From Siphonodentalium dalli (taxonomy: Eukaryota; Mollusca; Scaphopoda; Gadilida; Siphonodentaliidae), in the NCBI GenBank assembly GCA_032622095.1, contig CP136063.1, positions 62,077,897 through 62,141,896 on the forward strand: 64,000 nt of DNA, in the 5' to 3' direction. The notes under the pieces are model-generated. The model did not search any database. It was not told where the DNA came from and saw nothing but the letters and a program-made list of their open reading frames with translations. Positions 32,060 through 42,841 of this stretch are shown piece by piece (within the stretch, counting starts at the first letter, position 1; each line of letters starts with the position of its first letter). The translations under genes and the position numbers were made by a program.

Positions 32060-33270
32060 ATACATTGGTCACCATTTCAAACTCTGGCAGATCAGACAAA
32101 GGGCCAAAAGTAGTACCATTCTCGACCGTGTCAGAATTAGAGATGGTTTCGTGTTTACCAGACAATGTGCCCAAAGTAGCACTGCTGTTGTCCATGTCGG
32201 ATTCAGAGGCGCCTTCGTGTATGCTAGACCATGTACCCAACATAGAACCACTATTGCCCATGTCGGAATCGGAGACGCCTTCATGTGTACCAGACAATGA
32301 GCCCATTGTAGCACCATTGTTGACCGTGTCAGAATCGGAGACACCGTTGTGTGTAGACAATGTGCTCAACTGCTGTCAACCGTGTCGGAATCAGAGACGG
32401 CTTTGTGTACCAGACAATGTGCCCAACATAGCACCGATGTTGACCGTGTTGGAATCAGAGACGGCTTTGTGTGTACCAGACAACGTGCCCATCATAGCAC
32501 CTATGTTGACTGACGGAACTAGATAATCCTTTGTGTGTACCAGACAATGTGTCCAACATAGCACCGCTGTTGACCGTGTTGGAATCAGAGACGGTTTTGT
32601 GTGTACCAGACAATGTGCCCATCATAGCACCGATATTGACTGACGGAACTGGAGATGCCTTCGTGTGTACAAGACAATGTGCCCAACATAGCACCGCTGT
32701 TGACCATGTCAGAATCAGAGATGGCTTCGTGTGTACCAGACAATGTGCCCATCATAGCACCGCTATTGACCATGTCGGAATCAGCGATGGCTTCGTGTGT
32801 ACCAGACAATGTGCACAATGTAGCAACGCTGTTGACCGTGTCGGAATCAGAGAAGTCTTCATGTGTACCAGACAATGTACCCTTTGTAGCACCACTGTTG
32901 ACCGTGTCAGAATCGGAGACACCTGTGTGTGTGTGTGTAACAGACAATGTGCCCAACGTAGCACTGCTGTCAACAATGCCGGAATCAGAGACGGCTTTGT
33001 GTGTACCAGATAATGTGCCCATCATAGCACCGATGTTGAATGACGGAACTAGAGATGCCTTTGTGTGTACCAGACAATGTGCCCAATATAGAACCGCTGT
33101 TGACCATGTCAGAATCAGAGATGGCTTCGTGTGTACCAGACAATGTGCTCATCATAGCACCGCTGCTGACTGTCGGAATCAGAGATGACTTCGTGTGTAC
33201 CAGACAATGTGCCCAATGTAGCACCGCTGTTAACCATGTCGTGTGTACCAGACAATGTGCCATAGGCACT
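32060..33270 (+). pseudogene. exon-like 66-bp (22-residue) repeat array
   Basis: About 18 units of 66 bp with consensus peptide M-S-E-S-E-x-x-S-C-V-P-D-N-V-P-N-I-A-P-L-L-T on the plus strand. The first five units are in one frame (32065-32350). Later 2-bp or larger losses (about 32354, 32505, 32637, 33035, 33165) change frame, so the array is no longer one open exon. The minus strand is also open as a 22-residue repeat (L-S-G-T-H-E-x-x-S-D-S-D). I favour the plus strand because the repeat frame leads in phase, past a stop at 33263-33265, into the acidic stretch at 33281-33360 and the zinc finger at 33686 lies on the same strand. The repeat matches no family I recognise. Confidence 0.55.
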
Positions 33271-33280
33271 ACCGTTATTA

Positions 33281-33583
33281 AATGAGAGTTATGACTATCT
33301 AACCGAGAGTGACACAGATCGAGATGCAGAAGACAGTGACCGGGACCCTGATTACGAGAACATTCATATGTTGTTAAGTTGTATTTATGTGTATATGTAC
33401 CATGCAGCCCACATGTATGAGTACATCAGTTTCAATGACGTGCAAGATTGGGATCACATCAAGAAGGGAGCTATCGATTTTCAACAATTGTCCATAAAAA
33501 CATGGCATGACATTCATTTCAACAATATACAGGCTTATCCTGGGTTGGTAACTTGGTTCCTCCACTCAAATGTCTTATTTTAG
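33281..33583 (+). pseudogene. acidic exon-like segment after the 22-residue repeat
   Basis: The frame NESYDYLTESDTDRDAEDSD, then RDPDYEN, is strongly acidic and coding-like, and continues open to a stop at 33581-33583. Asp-rich D-P-D-Y tails like this precede KMARH-type finger domains in the invertebrate family I suspect. A splice donor is not obvious. Confidence 0.45.
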
Positions 33584-33705
33584 TCCCGTCTAAACGTCTA
33601 AATAATAAACTGAGAGAGGTTTACCATGCGGAAAGCATCTTTAAATTATTATGATGATATCGAAAATATATAGGAAGTAATCTATGTGCCTGATTTATTC
33701 CATTC

Positions 33706-34720
33706 CAGGACATTAGAAGATTCTATTCTAAACTCCATGACCAAGGACGGACTGCGCAGTGTGGATTGTGACGATGACGATGACAGATGCTCAGAAATAA
33801 TACCTTACATGGGAGACTCTTCAGAATTTGATAAAGTTCCGGTCACGACAAGCAACGGAATACATAAATGGGATAAAAGGCGCACATGCAAGTATTGCGA
33901 AAAAATGTATTCTAAGATGGCCAGGCACCAGGATCCGCGCTGGACCGAAATTTACTTTTGCCGAATAATTTGCCAAATGAAAATATTTTTTTGCCAAATT
34001 ATATTAGCATTTACCAAGTGATATCCCTGCAACTTCGAAACTCGCGGGTTGAACGACTTTTTATATCGATAACAAAGCAGTTAGTTAATACTCGCGGGTT
34101 GAACGACTTTTTATATCGATAGCAAAGCAGTTAGTTAATAATTAGTTATACTCGCATCCCTATGGTGGTTTATCATACAACAATAAGCCAATCACATAAC
34201 AGTACAATGGTAGAAGGGTTGCTGAACTTGCTTCATCAGAAGGGCACATCACAGGAGGATTAGTAATCCCTCTAACCATCAGTACTAATGCTATGATATT
34301 AACTGCATCTCAATAGGTGTTAACTTTCCCTAAACCTTATAAAATACCACTAATATAATTATGTTTTAAGAGTTTCTTGAAATGAATGGTAATGATTGAC
34401 CAATATTTTTCAAATTGCTTCACGAATTAAAAAGTGACTTGCCAAATGAAAATATTTTTTGCAAAATGTGAATTATGTTTGCCATTGGCAAATTTGGCAA
34501 GTGACAGCGCGAACCCTGCCAGTCACATGGAATGGAGGATGTACATTCAAATGAAACGGAGGTTGTGCGTGCCTTAGCGTATCCAAAAAACTCGAAGGAA
34601 TGAAAATCAGTGTGGGATTCTCTTCGAAATTGTGAAGAATGGAATCATAATTTGCAAGTGAAATCCGAAAAAGCTACACTAATACCAAAATACCGTTCAG
34701 CACATCCGATGAAAAAATTA
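33706..34720 (+). pseudogene. KMARH-type zinc-finger gene, split by a hAT MITE
   Basis: After a possible acceptor (tttattccattccag, 33691-33705) the frame reads an acidic stretch (VDCDDDDDRC) and then KRRTCKYCEKMYSKMARH, a variant finger C-x2-C-x9-H. It is cut at the His by a 590-bp insertion (33929-34518). Beyond it the frame resumes as MEDVHSNETEVVRALAYPKN (about 34530-34590), then a stop codon, then VWDSLRNCEEWNHNLQV and LIPKYRS (34608-34700). The order finger, ALAYPKxSKE, W-N-H-N, L-I-P matches a lineage-expanded invertebrate protein family as I remember it; its function is unknown to me. The stop and a small shift next to the insertion show the gene is dead. Confidence 0.6.
33921..34526. 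mobile_element. hAT-type MITE, 590 bp
   Basis: Element 33929-34518 has ends CAGGATCCGCGCTG and CAGCGCGAACCCTG (inverted complements, two mismatches). Flanks are 8-bp ccaggcac (33921-33928) and ccagtcac (34519-34526), one mismatch. CAG-starting ends plus an 8-bp duplication fit the hAT superfamily. The subterminal regions share ttgccaaatgaaaatattttttt. Inside is a 59-bp direct duplication (aactcgcgggttgaacgac..., about 34040-34140). Confidence 0.85.
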
Positions 34721-34839
34721 TTGAAGGATAAACGAATCTCAATTTGTTTATTGCTATGTACCTGTTACATATTTATGTGCAGTGTACATTGCACATTTTT
34801 GCAGATGAAACGACAATGGAGACAAAAGTGAACATCGAA

Positions 34840-35965
34840 ACTGTCGAAGGGACGGACACCAATGGCTTGCTGCGTGTTCATCATCGTTTGTTGGCTAGGA
34901 CATAAGGGTAGTCCACTTCGAGACTTATTCAAAGTACTAAATCTTCTGACTGCGGAACTCGTCACACCGGCGATATGGTAGATCGTGGCTTTACATAAGT
35001 ATAAATATATGCATATGCAATTAAAATAAACTCTACTCCTCTCCAGTTATATCTAGACTGTAACATTAATTTAACAGGATGAAGACACATTCGCATGTAA
35101 TCAGTATCAATATAGTTTTATTTCTATAACCATTGTACATGGTATTGTATAAATTTAAACCACATGCACCGGCCACACATTGGATAGGCACCAAGTGCGA
35201 CAATAATCACATGCATCTCTTTATTTAAAATCCATGCAAAATCCATGTATTTATAATAATTGATATCAGTAATAACCTACGCACGTAGTTGCTGTGTTTT
35301 TCGTATTATATAAAAGTCTTTATATCTGGTATGAGGTTGAAAGTTATCAGACGCAGGTCGAGGTCGACTTCGGTCAAGGTCCAATCAATTTTATGGAGTT
35401 ATGCTCCTCTTTCGACTCTTAAAATACTCTTTTTGTGTTGTTTGGATTGAAACTTGAGTAATGCTCAATAAAATTCCTTCATATTCAATATGCGATGCAT
35501 GTATAGTTCATATTTGAATGTATATACTATGCGATGCATACCGTACCATTGTTACAACTGGCAACATATTTTGCTGGACATATTCAATATGTGACGCTTG
35601 TACAGTTCGTATTTGAATGTATATAATGCAGACTTACAATATATTATATAGTTGATAAGTACGGTGCACTATTCAATTTCAAACACTTACGTATATAGAG
35701 TTATCAACCCTAGACAAATCAGTGTAACTACTTGACTGGATTACTATAATCAAGCTATATAATATGTTTTGTTTGTTTTGTTAAAATATACCAGTTTATG
35801 TTCTAGTCATACCTCTCGGGGTCCATTGTATGTAAATGCATGCATTTGGTTTCAATACATCTATCTATCTATCTATACTATGTGATGCATACTGTACAAT
35901 TTGGTTACAACTGGAAACATATTTTGATGGATCACTGTCAATGGAAGTTATAGTTTAGGACATAT
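34840..35965. other. no gene; local direct repeats
   Basis: Contains near-duplicate about 100-bp blocks (atattcaatatgcgatgcatg... at about 35482 and 35580, again at about 35880) and a ctat run (35863-35878). No coding sequence supported. Confidence 0.45.
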
Positions 35966-35970
35966 TTCAG

Positions 35971-36166
35971 GTACTCTCCTGTCGTCACCTTATTCCTAGT
36001 TGCAGCTGTAGTAATGGATATGGAAGATCCTGGAAAGACTTTCGAGCTTTATTATTTCCTCACAGTCATGGCGAGACTTGCTGTTCATGGCTGCATATTA
36101 TCGCCAATCATATACGGCATAGTCACAAGGAGGAATCCATTCCTATTTATGTTTTGTTTGGTCTAG
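35971..36166 (+). CDS. probable last exon of a class A GPCR (TM6-TM7)
   Basis: After a plausible acceptor (gacatatttcag, ending 35970) a 64-codon frame runs to a stop at 36164-36166. It begins with a hydrophobic stretch YSPVVTLFLVAAVVMD (TM6-like), a short polar loop (MEDPGKTFE), then a second hydrophobic segment ending CILSPIIYGIVTRRNP. S-P-I-I-Y-G at the end of TM7 is a variant of the N-P-x-x-Y motif of rhodopsin-like receptors, followed by basic residues as expected. No upstream exon was found nearby; the region between 34840 and 35965 has no matching helices. It could be a lone exon of a larger gene or a retained fragment. The identification rests on topology and one motif. Confidence 0.5.
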
Positions 36167-36484
36167 CGCAAGCATTGATTACGGCTCTTGGGACGGCATC
36201 AAGATATATATTTGTACTGATATGAAACAAAATTGCTCATTTCGGGACATGCTCATGTGTGGTGCAAATAAAATCCTTGTCATAAAGTTTAGAGTGGGAA
36301 CTGTATGTGTCGATACGAGAAGTTTTAGTCTTTATGCTTTTCACATGCTAATACAAGTGATTAAAATTAAATTTCTGTTGCTAAATATAGAAAGAGGGCA
36401 TTCTACATACAGTTGTAGAACTCACAAGTGGCCATATAAAACAAGAATATGGAAACATCTCAGATAATTCTACAGGAACATGTC

Positions 36485-36724
36485 CAGTAATGCCCTAAAT
36501 AATCAACTCCAAGGCAGAATTATAGGTAACTTTTCAGGATTTAGTCGGAAATATGGCTTGTTGCCATCCATCGGAAAGCTCTTCCGATTAATAGCAACAA
36601 GCCATATTTCTGAGAGTTTTCCGTTGAATGGCAACAGGCCATATTTCTGACTAAATCCTGAAATCCTAAAAAGTTACTCATAATTCTGCTGTGGTTAAGG
36701 AGTCGATTATTTAGGGCATTACTG
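36485..36724. repeat. 240-bp foldback element
   Basis: cagtaatgccctaaataatc at the left pairs with gattatttagggcattactg at the right. Arms of about 90 bp also include caggatttagtc / gactaaatcctg and an inner atatggcttgttgcc repeat. It is likely a small MITE or hairpin transposon. Confidence 0.8.
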
Positions 36725-36744
36725 TATATTACCTGCATTGTTTT

Positions 36745-37020
36745 ATCACCGATATACACCGGGTTCCTATCAGAACATCAAATAGGTGTAATGGTTTGCA
36801 CTGATGGAATATGATTTCTATGGATGTTGTCAGGGTAGAGATTCATGGCATGATCTACCAGATATAAAGCTCCAGTGCCCAGATGAGGTTTTGAAATAGT
36901 GTGTCTGTCATTTGCAGATTGAGATCCTAGAGGGTGAATTCACCCTCTGTGGACTTCATTCTGCTTTAAGGACTCCCAGCAGTTGAGGCCTACGCAGAAT
37001 GAGGTTCCCAGAGGGTAAAA
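36745..37020. other. no gene seen
   Basis: Contains a small palindrome tagagggtgaattcaccctct (about 36930-36950). No coding support. Confidence 0.4.
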
Positions 37021-37027
37021 TTGGTGA

Positions 37028-37110
37028 TGCTAGTGTTCAATGAGACGATCGACATCGTCCAGCACAAAGCCGACAAAAGGCACCCAAATATCCACGACTG
37101 CTCAGGGACC
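37028..37110 (-). pseudogene. relic of a FEM-1-like C-terminus
   Basis: The minus strand reads AVVDIWVPFVGFVLDDVDRL then IEH-stop. It aligns with the end of the neighbouring gene, AVADSRVPFIGLVPDSVVSF. The DNA is also similar (aatgagacga, gcacc, aagccga). A stop lies just upstream in frame. It looks like what is left of a tandem paralogue about 0.4 kb downstream of the intact gene. Confidence 0.6.
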
Positions 37111-37440
37111 AGCATAGAGGGCGACGTGGGAGACATCTTCTCCCTAAAATACCAGTAGGCATTTGTCTCAACAGCATCTTTAAAGTATATTTACTGATTA
37201 TAATGGTGTTCTTATTCACTATAATGGTTTTATAATTGGGCTCTTGTGTTGCGTAATACTTATTGGAGCATAGAAGGTTGGGATGTAAATTTAATTCAGC
37301 CATTGTTACTTCTCCCTGATAACAGTCCACTTCTCCCTAATAACCAAACAGGGAGATGTGACTGCTCCCAATTTAAAACCTCCAGACTGGTCCCTGGGCA
37401 TCCGAGAGATCAAATATCAAACAGACAATACTTTATAAGT

Positions 37441-39480
37441 TTACATGTAGCTCCGATCCAGATAACATTGATGCATTTTGATGAATGAGACGACACTGTC
37501 TGGCACCAAGCCGATAAATGGCACCCGGCTATCTGCGACAGCTCGAGCAGATAAACATTGCAAACTCAGTAACCCCAAATCTTCATCAATTTCGTCTGGA
37601 AGCAAATCCACAAATGTCCTGCCGTCTTTGTTTCTGATGTCACGATGAGGCTGTGCATCAAGAAGAGTGTCTATAACCAGTTTGTATTCCCCGAAAGGAC
37701 TAACATATTCACCAATATTAGTATAAAACCTATCATAAGTAGCATCATATGTTTCATATCCTTGGGAAGCAGCAGTCATGAGGCAGGAATTACCATTGTA
37801 ATCTCTTGAATTAACGTCAAATCCACATTCAAGAAGGAATGATGTTAGGCGGTTATTAGGAATGTATAACTCATTTAAGCTAATATCCAGGATATTCCTA
37901 CGCGTGTAGTTGATGTCGGTGTTGTTATCCAAAGCAAAATGTAGAATACTCCGTCCATCGTTATCAACTGGATTCATTCTAGCAACCTCACTGTAAAACA
38001 CTTTTAATTCCTCAGTTTCTTTACTTGATAAAGGGAATAGCTTGCTCTCGTCAATTTCAAGCGCATAGTCAATATGCAGAAAAACATTAATAAACAGGAC
38101 GGCAATGGATAATATCTGATGGCGCTGCGACTTAAGGTGTTCATAAAGATTGTTACCGGGCATTGTCATATTTAGTAAAGTTCTCAGAAAACTCATCAGA
38201 TACTGAAACAAGCCGTGTCGGTCATCGAAAAAGAATTGCATCAAGAGCCGGCTAGTCTTCTCTTCTAAAAATTCAACAGTTTTGTTTGCCAGTTGTGGAT
38301 AATTGTAAGACAGAGAGAGAGCATGATCAAGCAATTTGTCCTCACGTTGTTCCTCAGTTCCACTATGGACTTCTAGATGTCTGACCGTCTTAGCCACAAA
38401 GCTAAGATACAATGGATTATCCTCACCGAGAACTCGTTCATAAATGAGAAGAGACTGTGCAAGCAAAAGTTTCTGTTTGGATAGAACTTCCACCAATTCT
38501 TCCACGGTTTGTGGTTCTCGCTCATACGAGAACACTTCGTATTTTTTATCAGGCAGTATTTTGTGTGTCGGCTGATCTGGAATTCGAAATCTTATTTTCA
38601 TTGCTCGTTCCCACAAGTTTGCAGATAATGGCTTTCGAAATTGTGCGTAGCTCGTTATCTGCGATTGTGCACCTAGAAGTTCTAATGCATCAGCAATGTC
38701 TCCATCGGTTTGTTTTGTATGCAGTATGAGATACTCAACCATGATTTCATTGCCAATAAAGGCAGCATACTTGAGAACATTATTCTGAAATCCATCTCGG
38801 TGATACTCAGTTTCATGAGACAGTAGAATTTTAACACATTCCATTGTTTGTTCTTGGATGAGTGGCATTATAGAAAAATTATCTATGGTGTAATGAAGTG
38901 CCGTAAAGCCTCCAGCATCCCGAACATTCACATCAGCACCATTTTCTAATAAAAACTGGATTATTTTTTTATTTTCCGAAGCTAACATTAGACAGCTTTT
39001 TTTTTCACCACCCCCAAAACATCGGCTGAAACGATGGCTCATAGCATTAACATCAGCACCTCCGTCTATGAGAACTTTCATAATAATCAGCGCAGTATCC
39101 AAAGGTACAGGCCTACGAAAACCACTGGACGTGTCACACAATGACATGAGAGGAGATATGAGTTCACCACAATTATCTGTAATTGCATTGACATCTGCAC
39201 CTCCGTCCATGATAATTTTCATAATAGACAGGCGTGTTTGTAAAGACAGGCCAGGCGTTGATATTGGGTCACATGCTATTATGAAAGGAGACTCCAAATG
39301 AGGCATATTAATTTTACCACATTGATGTCTGTCTGCATTAACATCTGCACCAGCATCTATCAAGATTTGCACTTCATTCACATTGCCTTCTTTAACTGCC
39401 TGTAAAAGGCGCTTTTTGTCTCTTGGATCTGTGAATTTTCTGTTATTTTTTATAAAGATGTCATTACGGTCTGCATCCAT
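37441..39480 (-). CDS. FEM-1-like ankyrin-repeat protein (CUL2 ubiquitin-ligase adaptor family)
   Basis: A single open frame of 679 residues, close to the usual FEM-1 length (about 620-670). Ankyrin repeats lie near residues 21-50, 62-100, 107-147, 160-188, 190-227 and 231-255, with repeated GADVNA signatures. The middle region has DIADALELLGAQ (261-272) and AQSLLIYERVLGEDNPLY (341-358), characteristic of FEM-1. C-terminal ankyrins lie near 507-535, 544-570 and 595-622, and the tail is LQCLSARAV...VPDSVVSFI (640-667). FEM-1 proteins recruit substrates, typically through C-terminal degrons, to CUL2-Elongin B/C ubiquitin ligases. The Met at 39480 is the first in frame and precedes the first ankyrin. 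Absence of introns is normal for some FEM-1 paralogues. A relic paralogue lies downstream. Assignment to FEM1A, B or C is not possible. Confidence 0.9.
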   Translation of the reverse strand: MDADRNDIFIKNNRKFTDPRDKKRLLQAVKEGNVNEVQILIDAGADVNADRHQCGKINMPHLESPFIIACDPISTPGLSLQTRLSIMKIIMDGGADVNAITDNCGELISPLMSLCDTSSGFRRPVPLDTALIIMKVLIDGGADVNAMSHRFSRCFGGGEKKSCLMLASENKKIIQFLLENGADVNVRDAGGFTALHYTIDNFSIMPLIQEQTMECVKILLSHETEYHRDGFQNNVLKYAAFIGNEIMVEYLILHTKQTDGDIADALELLGAQSQITSYAQFRKPLSANLWERAMKIRFRIPDQPTHKILPDKKYEVFSYEREPQTVEELVEVLSKQKLLLAQSLLIYERVLGEDNPLYLSFVAKTVRHLEVHSGTEEQREDKLLDHALSLSYNYPQLANKTVEFLEEKTSRLLMQFFFDDRHGLFQYLMSFLRTLLNMTMPGNNLYEHLKSQRHQILSIAVLFINVFLHIDYALEIDESKLFPLSSKETEELKVFYSEVARMNPVDNDGRSILHFALDNNTDINYTRRNILDISLNELYIPNNRLTSFLLECGFDVNSRDYNGNSCLMTAASQGYETYDATYDRFYTNIGEYVSPFGEYKLVIDTLLDAQPHRDIRNKDGRTFVDLLPDEIDEDLGLLSLQCLSARAVADSRVPFIGLVPDSVVSFIKMHQCYLDRSYM

Positions 39481-39839
39481 GACTTGAGTCGGAACTGCTC
39501 CAGTAATCTATAGCAACTCACTTGTATGACACCAACATCCAATCACAGGTACTTCCACACATATCACAGATACATTGAGTAGCCCTCAGTTTATTGGCAC
39601 TGGAAAATGAAAAAAATATAAGGCTAATATAAAAATATATATATATAAATATAAATGCTTGTTTACATCCCCTATCGTGGGTAGGGGTATCTCGAAAACT
39701 AGAGCTCTTTTTCAATTTGGTCGCTGCACTAAAACGTCTGTTTAATCATTGTTTTTATTTTAATCTCCTCCTCAATTTTGTTTTTATTTGGATATCCTTT
39801 ATGTAAGCTGTTTTTATCATGCCTTAACCTTCAAATTAC
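39481..39839. other. upstream region of the FEM-1-like gene
   Basis: AT-rich with an atatatata run near 39630-39655. On the minus strand, cattttccag (about 39600-39609) could be a 3' splice site for a 5' leader exon, but I cannot support a promoter or transcription start. Confidence 0.3.
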
Positions 39840-40524
39840 ATTTCAATTAGTGTTGAAACGATTAGTCGACTAATCAATGTCGACAGCTCCCAATGTAGAC
39901 TCCGTCAGAACATTGTGTATACTTCCCCGAATAAGAGTTAAAAGACTATAATGTAGGTACATGGCAGTGCCGCATGTTTATCTAACACTCGCCGCAGAGT
40001 TAAAAACGCAACATAGTCGGTATGCACAAAATGTAGCACATAAGTCGTGCACCAATCATGAGATAACTGGGTGTTCCAAGTTCCATGATGGTCAAATTGA
40101 CATTCGGGACTCTCAACGGAACTTTTTTATCAATACGATTGGTTGAAGAACACCAGTTTATCAAAACCACGAGACTAAATACTTCAGGTTTTAGTAGTAT
40201 GCGAAAACAATCTGATGTCTTTATTTTATACCTGTTGTGTTTATCTCCTGCTTTCAATATCTGTGAACATAATCATTACATGAGTTCTATCATCAACTGA
40301 ATCAATTATGACGTCATTCAACGAATAAACAGACGTTTTTCCACTGAATTATTGTCCTTTGAACAGTGCTATTAATGGGCAAAAATTGGGACGAGAGGAG
40401 GGAAATAAGGATATGGGTATAGCTATAAATTTCTCGGCCACAGGTACCGACTAGTCGACTTATAATTTTGGGGCTCGACTAGTCAACTCCAGAACATCAG
40501 AGTCGTTTCAACAGTAATATCAAT
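39840..40524. mobile_element. hAT-type MITE, 669 bp
   Basis: Element 39848-40516 has ends TAGTGTTGAAACGA and, reversed, TACTGTTGAAACGA. Flanking octamers are atttcaat (39840-39847) and atatcaat (40517-40524), one mismatch. Subterminal blocks gactagtcgac / gtcgactaatc are repeated. The ends and the 8-bp duplication fit hAT. Reading frames of 60-85 residues inside are not recognisable. Confidence 0.8.
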
Positions 40525-41005
40525 GACCCATTATTCAGTCTATTTTGATAAAATTGGACAATTGCCCGGGGGGGGGGGGGGGGGGAATAACAAATTTGCA
40601 GGAAGGTATGCCGGGGTGGGTGGGTGGTCCGAGAGGCAACAACCCATTTTTTACAACCTCATGCAAAGTGTTTAACTTTTGTGCCCATATCTGACATTTG
40701 TTACAATTTAAAACATATTATAACTGCAAAAACACCTTATTAATGTTACTGGGACCTTATATGGGCCTTAGTGGAGGTGACATTAAGCTGACATGTTGCA
40801 TATGGGATGGTGAGGTAAAAAACTTCCTTCCCGACACCCTTCGAAAGCTTCGAGAAATGTAAAACTGAAATAAATGAAAGTGTCAATGACACTGTAGCTC
40901 AACTTGGGAATGGAATAATTTCATGTGTTACAGTCATTGGAGCTATTAGGAATGCAGAAAGTTAAAATGTCTAAGTAATACTAGATTATCAACATGAAGA
41001 GATAT
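40525..41005. other. no gene; poly-G run
   Basis: Homopolymer G of about 19 bases at 40568-40586, then unremarkable AT-rich sequence. Confidence 0.5.
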
Positions 41006-41009
41006 ACAT

Positions 41010-42250
41010 AAAGTAAAATCCAAGATGGTTGCTGGTGGCTATGTTTTCCAATGAAATTCAAAAACATTTGATAGCTTCCATCTAGTAGATCAATATCAAG
41101 ATTAAAATGAAGATTAGTGATGATCGGATGAGGGAAGTGGACTATAGGGTGTGCCAAAGGATTTAGTCATACAGAGTAAAATCCACGATGGCTGCCAGCG
41201 GACATATTTTATGGCCGAATGACCGCAAAATGACTCATTTCCCCATCTACATGTACATGTTAACAACCATGACAAATTTCATGATGTTCCAACCAAAGGT
41301 ACGACCTGTATCCCGTGTCAAATGATTTAGTCATGCAAAGAGCCATGTTTTATGGCCAAATGACCCCCAAAATGAAACTTTCCCATCCGCATGTCAATAT
41401 TAACATCCACGACAAATTTCACAATGATCAGACGACAACTCCGGTCTGTAGCCCGTGCTAATGGATTGAATTTTGAATGTTTTTTTGCTGAATGACGCCA
41501 AAATGACTCTTTCCCATCAACATGTCAATGCCAACAGCCATGAAAAATTTCATAATGATCCGACCAAAGCTACAACTTGTAGCCCGTGCCAAAGGATTTA
41601 GTAATGCAAAGAGTAAAATCCATGATGGCTGCTGGTGGCCATGTTTTTGGCGGAATGACCCCAAAAATGACTCGTTTCCCATCTACATGCCATTGGTAAC
41701 ATACGTGACAAATTCCATGATGATCGGACAAAGAGTACGGCCTGCAGCCAGTTCAAATGGATTGAAATTTGAAATCACTGATGGCCACTGGCGGCCATGT
41801 TTTTTTGCCTAATGACCCAAAAATGACTCGTTTCCATCAACACGTCAATGTAAATAGCCATGACAAATTTCATGATGATCTGACAAATGGTACGACATGT
41901 AGCCTGTGCCAAAGTATGTAGTAATGCAAAGAATAAAATCCAAGATGGCTGCTGGTGGCCATGTTTTTGGCCGAATGACCCCAAAAACGACTCGTTCCCA
42001 TCTACATGTCATTATTAACATCCATGACAAATTTCATGATGATCAGACAAACAGTACAGCGTGTGGCCCATGCTAATGGATTGAATTTTGAAATCCAAGA
42101 TGGCCACTGGTGGCCATGTTTTTTTGCCGAATGACCCCAAAATGACTCGTTCCCATCTACGTCAATGTTTACAGCCATGACAAATTTCATAATGATCCGA
42201 TCAAAGGTACGACCTGTAGCCCGTGCTAAAGGATGTTGTTGACAGATCAC
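41010..42250. repeat. tandem repeat, about 150-bp units (second block)
   Basis: Same repeat as 30590-31425, with seven or eight diverged units of gatggctgctggtggccatgttt, ccccaaaatgactcgttccc and tttcatgatgatc. It continues after an insertion at 42252-42710 with the same tail (accaagccatggcaatagctc, 42765-42785), equivalent to 31395-31420. Open frames are repeat artefacts. Confidence 0.85.
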
Positions 42251-42710
42251 AGGGTAGGAACTGCTCCGCGAGGCTGATACCTCTCCCGATCTTCGGTCCA
42301 GTTCTTATACATCTGGTCAAGGTCACTGAGAATTTTCCCATGGTAAATAACGCAAGATTTACGCAACAGAGATATATATGCAGTTCATTTGTTGTATATA
42401 CCTTGCCAGCTACCTCAACTATAAAGACATACTAGTTGGAAATTGTTAAGTAATGGTGGAATAGTAGAATTTATCCATTTTAAGAAATGTTCCAGTTCAC
42501 TAGTGATGGGTCCCAGTTCACTATGCAACACTCACTTTTGTTTGAATTTAATCGCTAATGGTTATTGCGATACGGTAGTTTGGTACATGGTGTAAAGCAC
42601 CTCTGCTTTGGACCAAGTACAAAAACTCGCAAGTGAACTGGACACGGATCGATATTGAACTGGACCGAAAATCACAAGATTATCTTTTCTCATGCAGCAG
42701 TTCCTACCCC
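42251..42710. mobile_element. inverted-repeat insertion inside the tandem repeat
   Basis: GGGTAGGAACTGCT at the left and AGCAGTTCCTACCC at the right bound about 458 bp that split the repeat's tail from its body (compare the uninterrupted 31341-31420). Inner imperfect pairing of cggtccagttc with gaactggaccg. No clear target duplication. Confidence 0.65.
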
Positions 42711-42717
42711 GTGCAGA

Positions 42718-42755
42718 TGCACACACACACACACAGACACACACACGCCCGCACA
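42718..42755. repeat. (CA)n microsatellite
   Basis: cacacacacacacacagacacacacacg; short and imperfect. Confidence 0.85.
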
Positions 42756-42841
42756 CGGATTAGATACCAAGCCATGGCAATAGCTCAAACTTTACAATGT
42801 AAAGTTGAGCTATATAACTTGTCCTCATGTAACTAAGACCT

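Noticed and set aside
32060-33270. CRISPR-like array (regular 66-bp repeats)
   Set aside because: There are no unique spacers: the whole unit repeats and diverges gradually. The context is a eukaryotic genome.
37441-39480. FEM-1-like gene as a processed retrogene
   Set aside because: Lack of introns alone is not evidence, since some FEM-1 paralogues are naturally single-exon; no poly-A tract or target duplication was seen at its ends.
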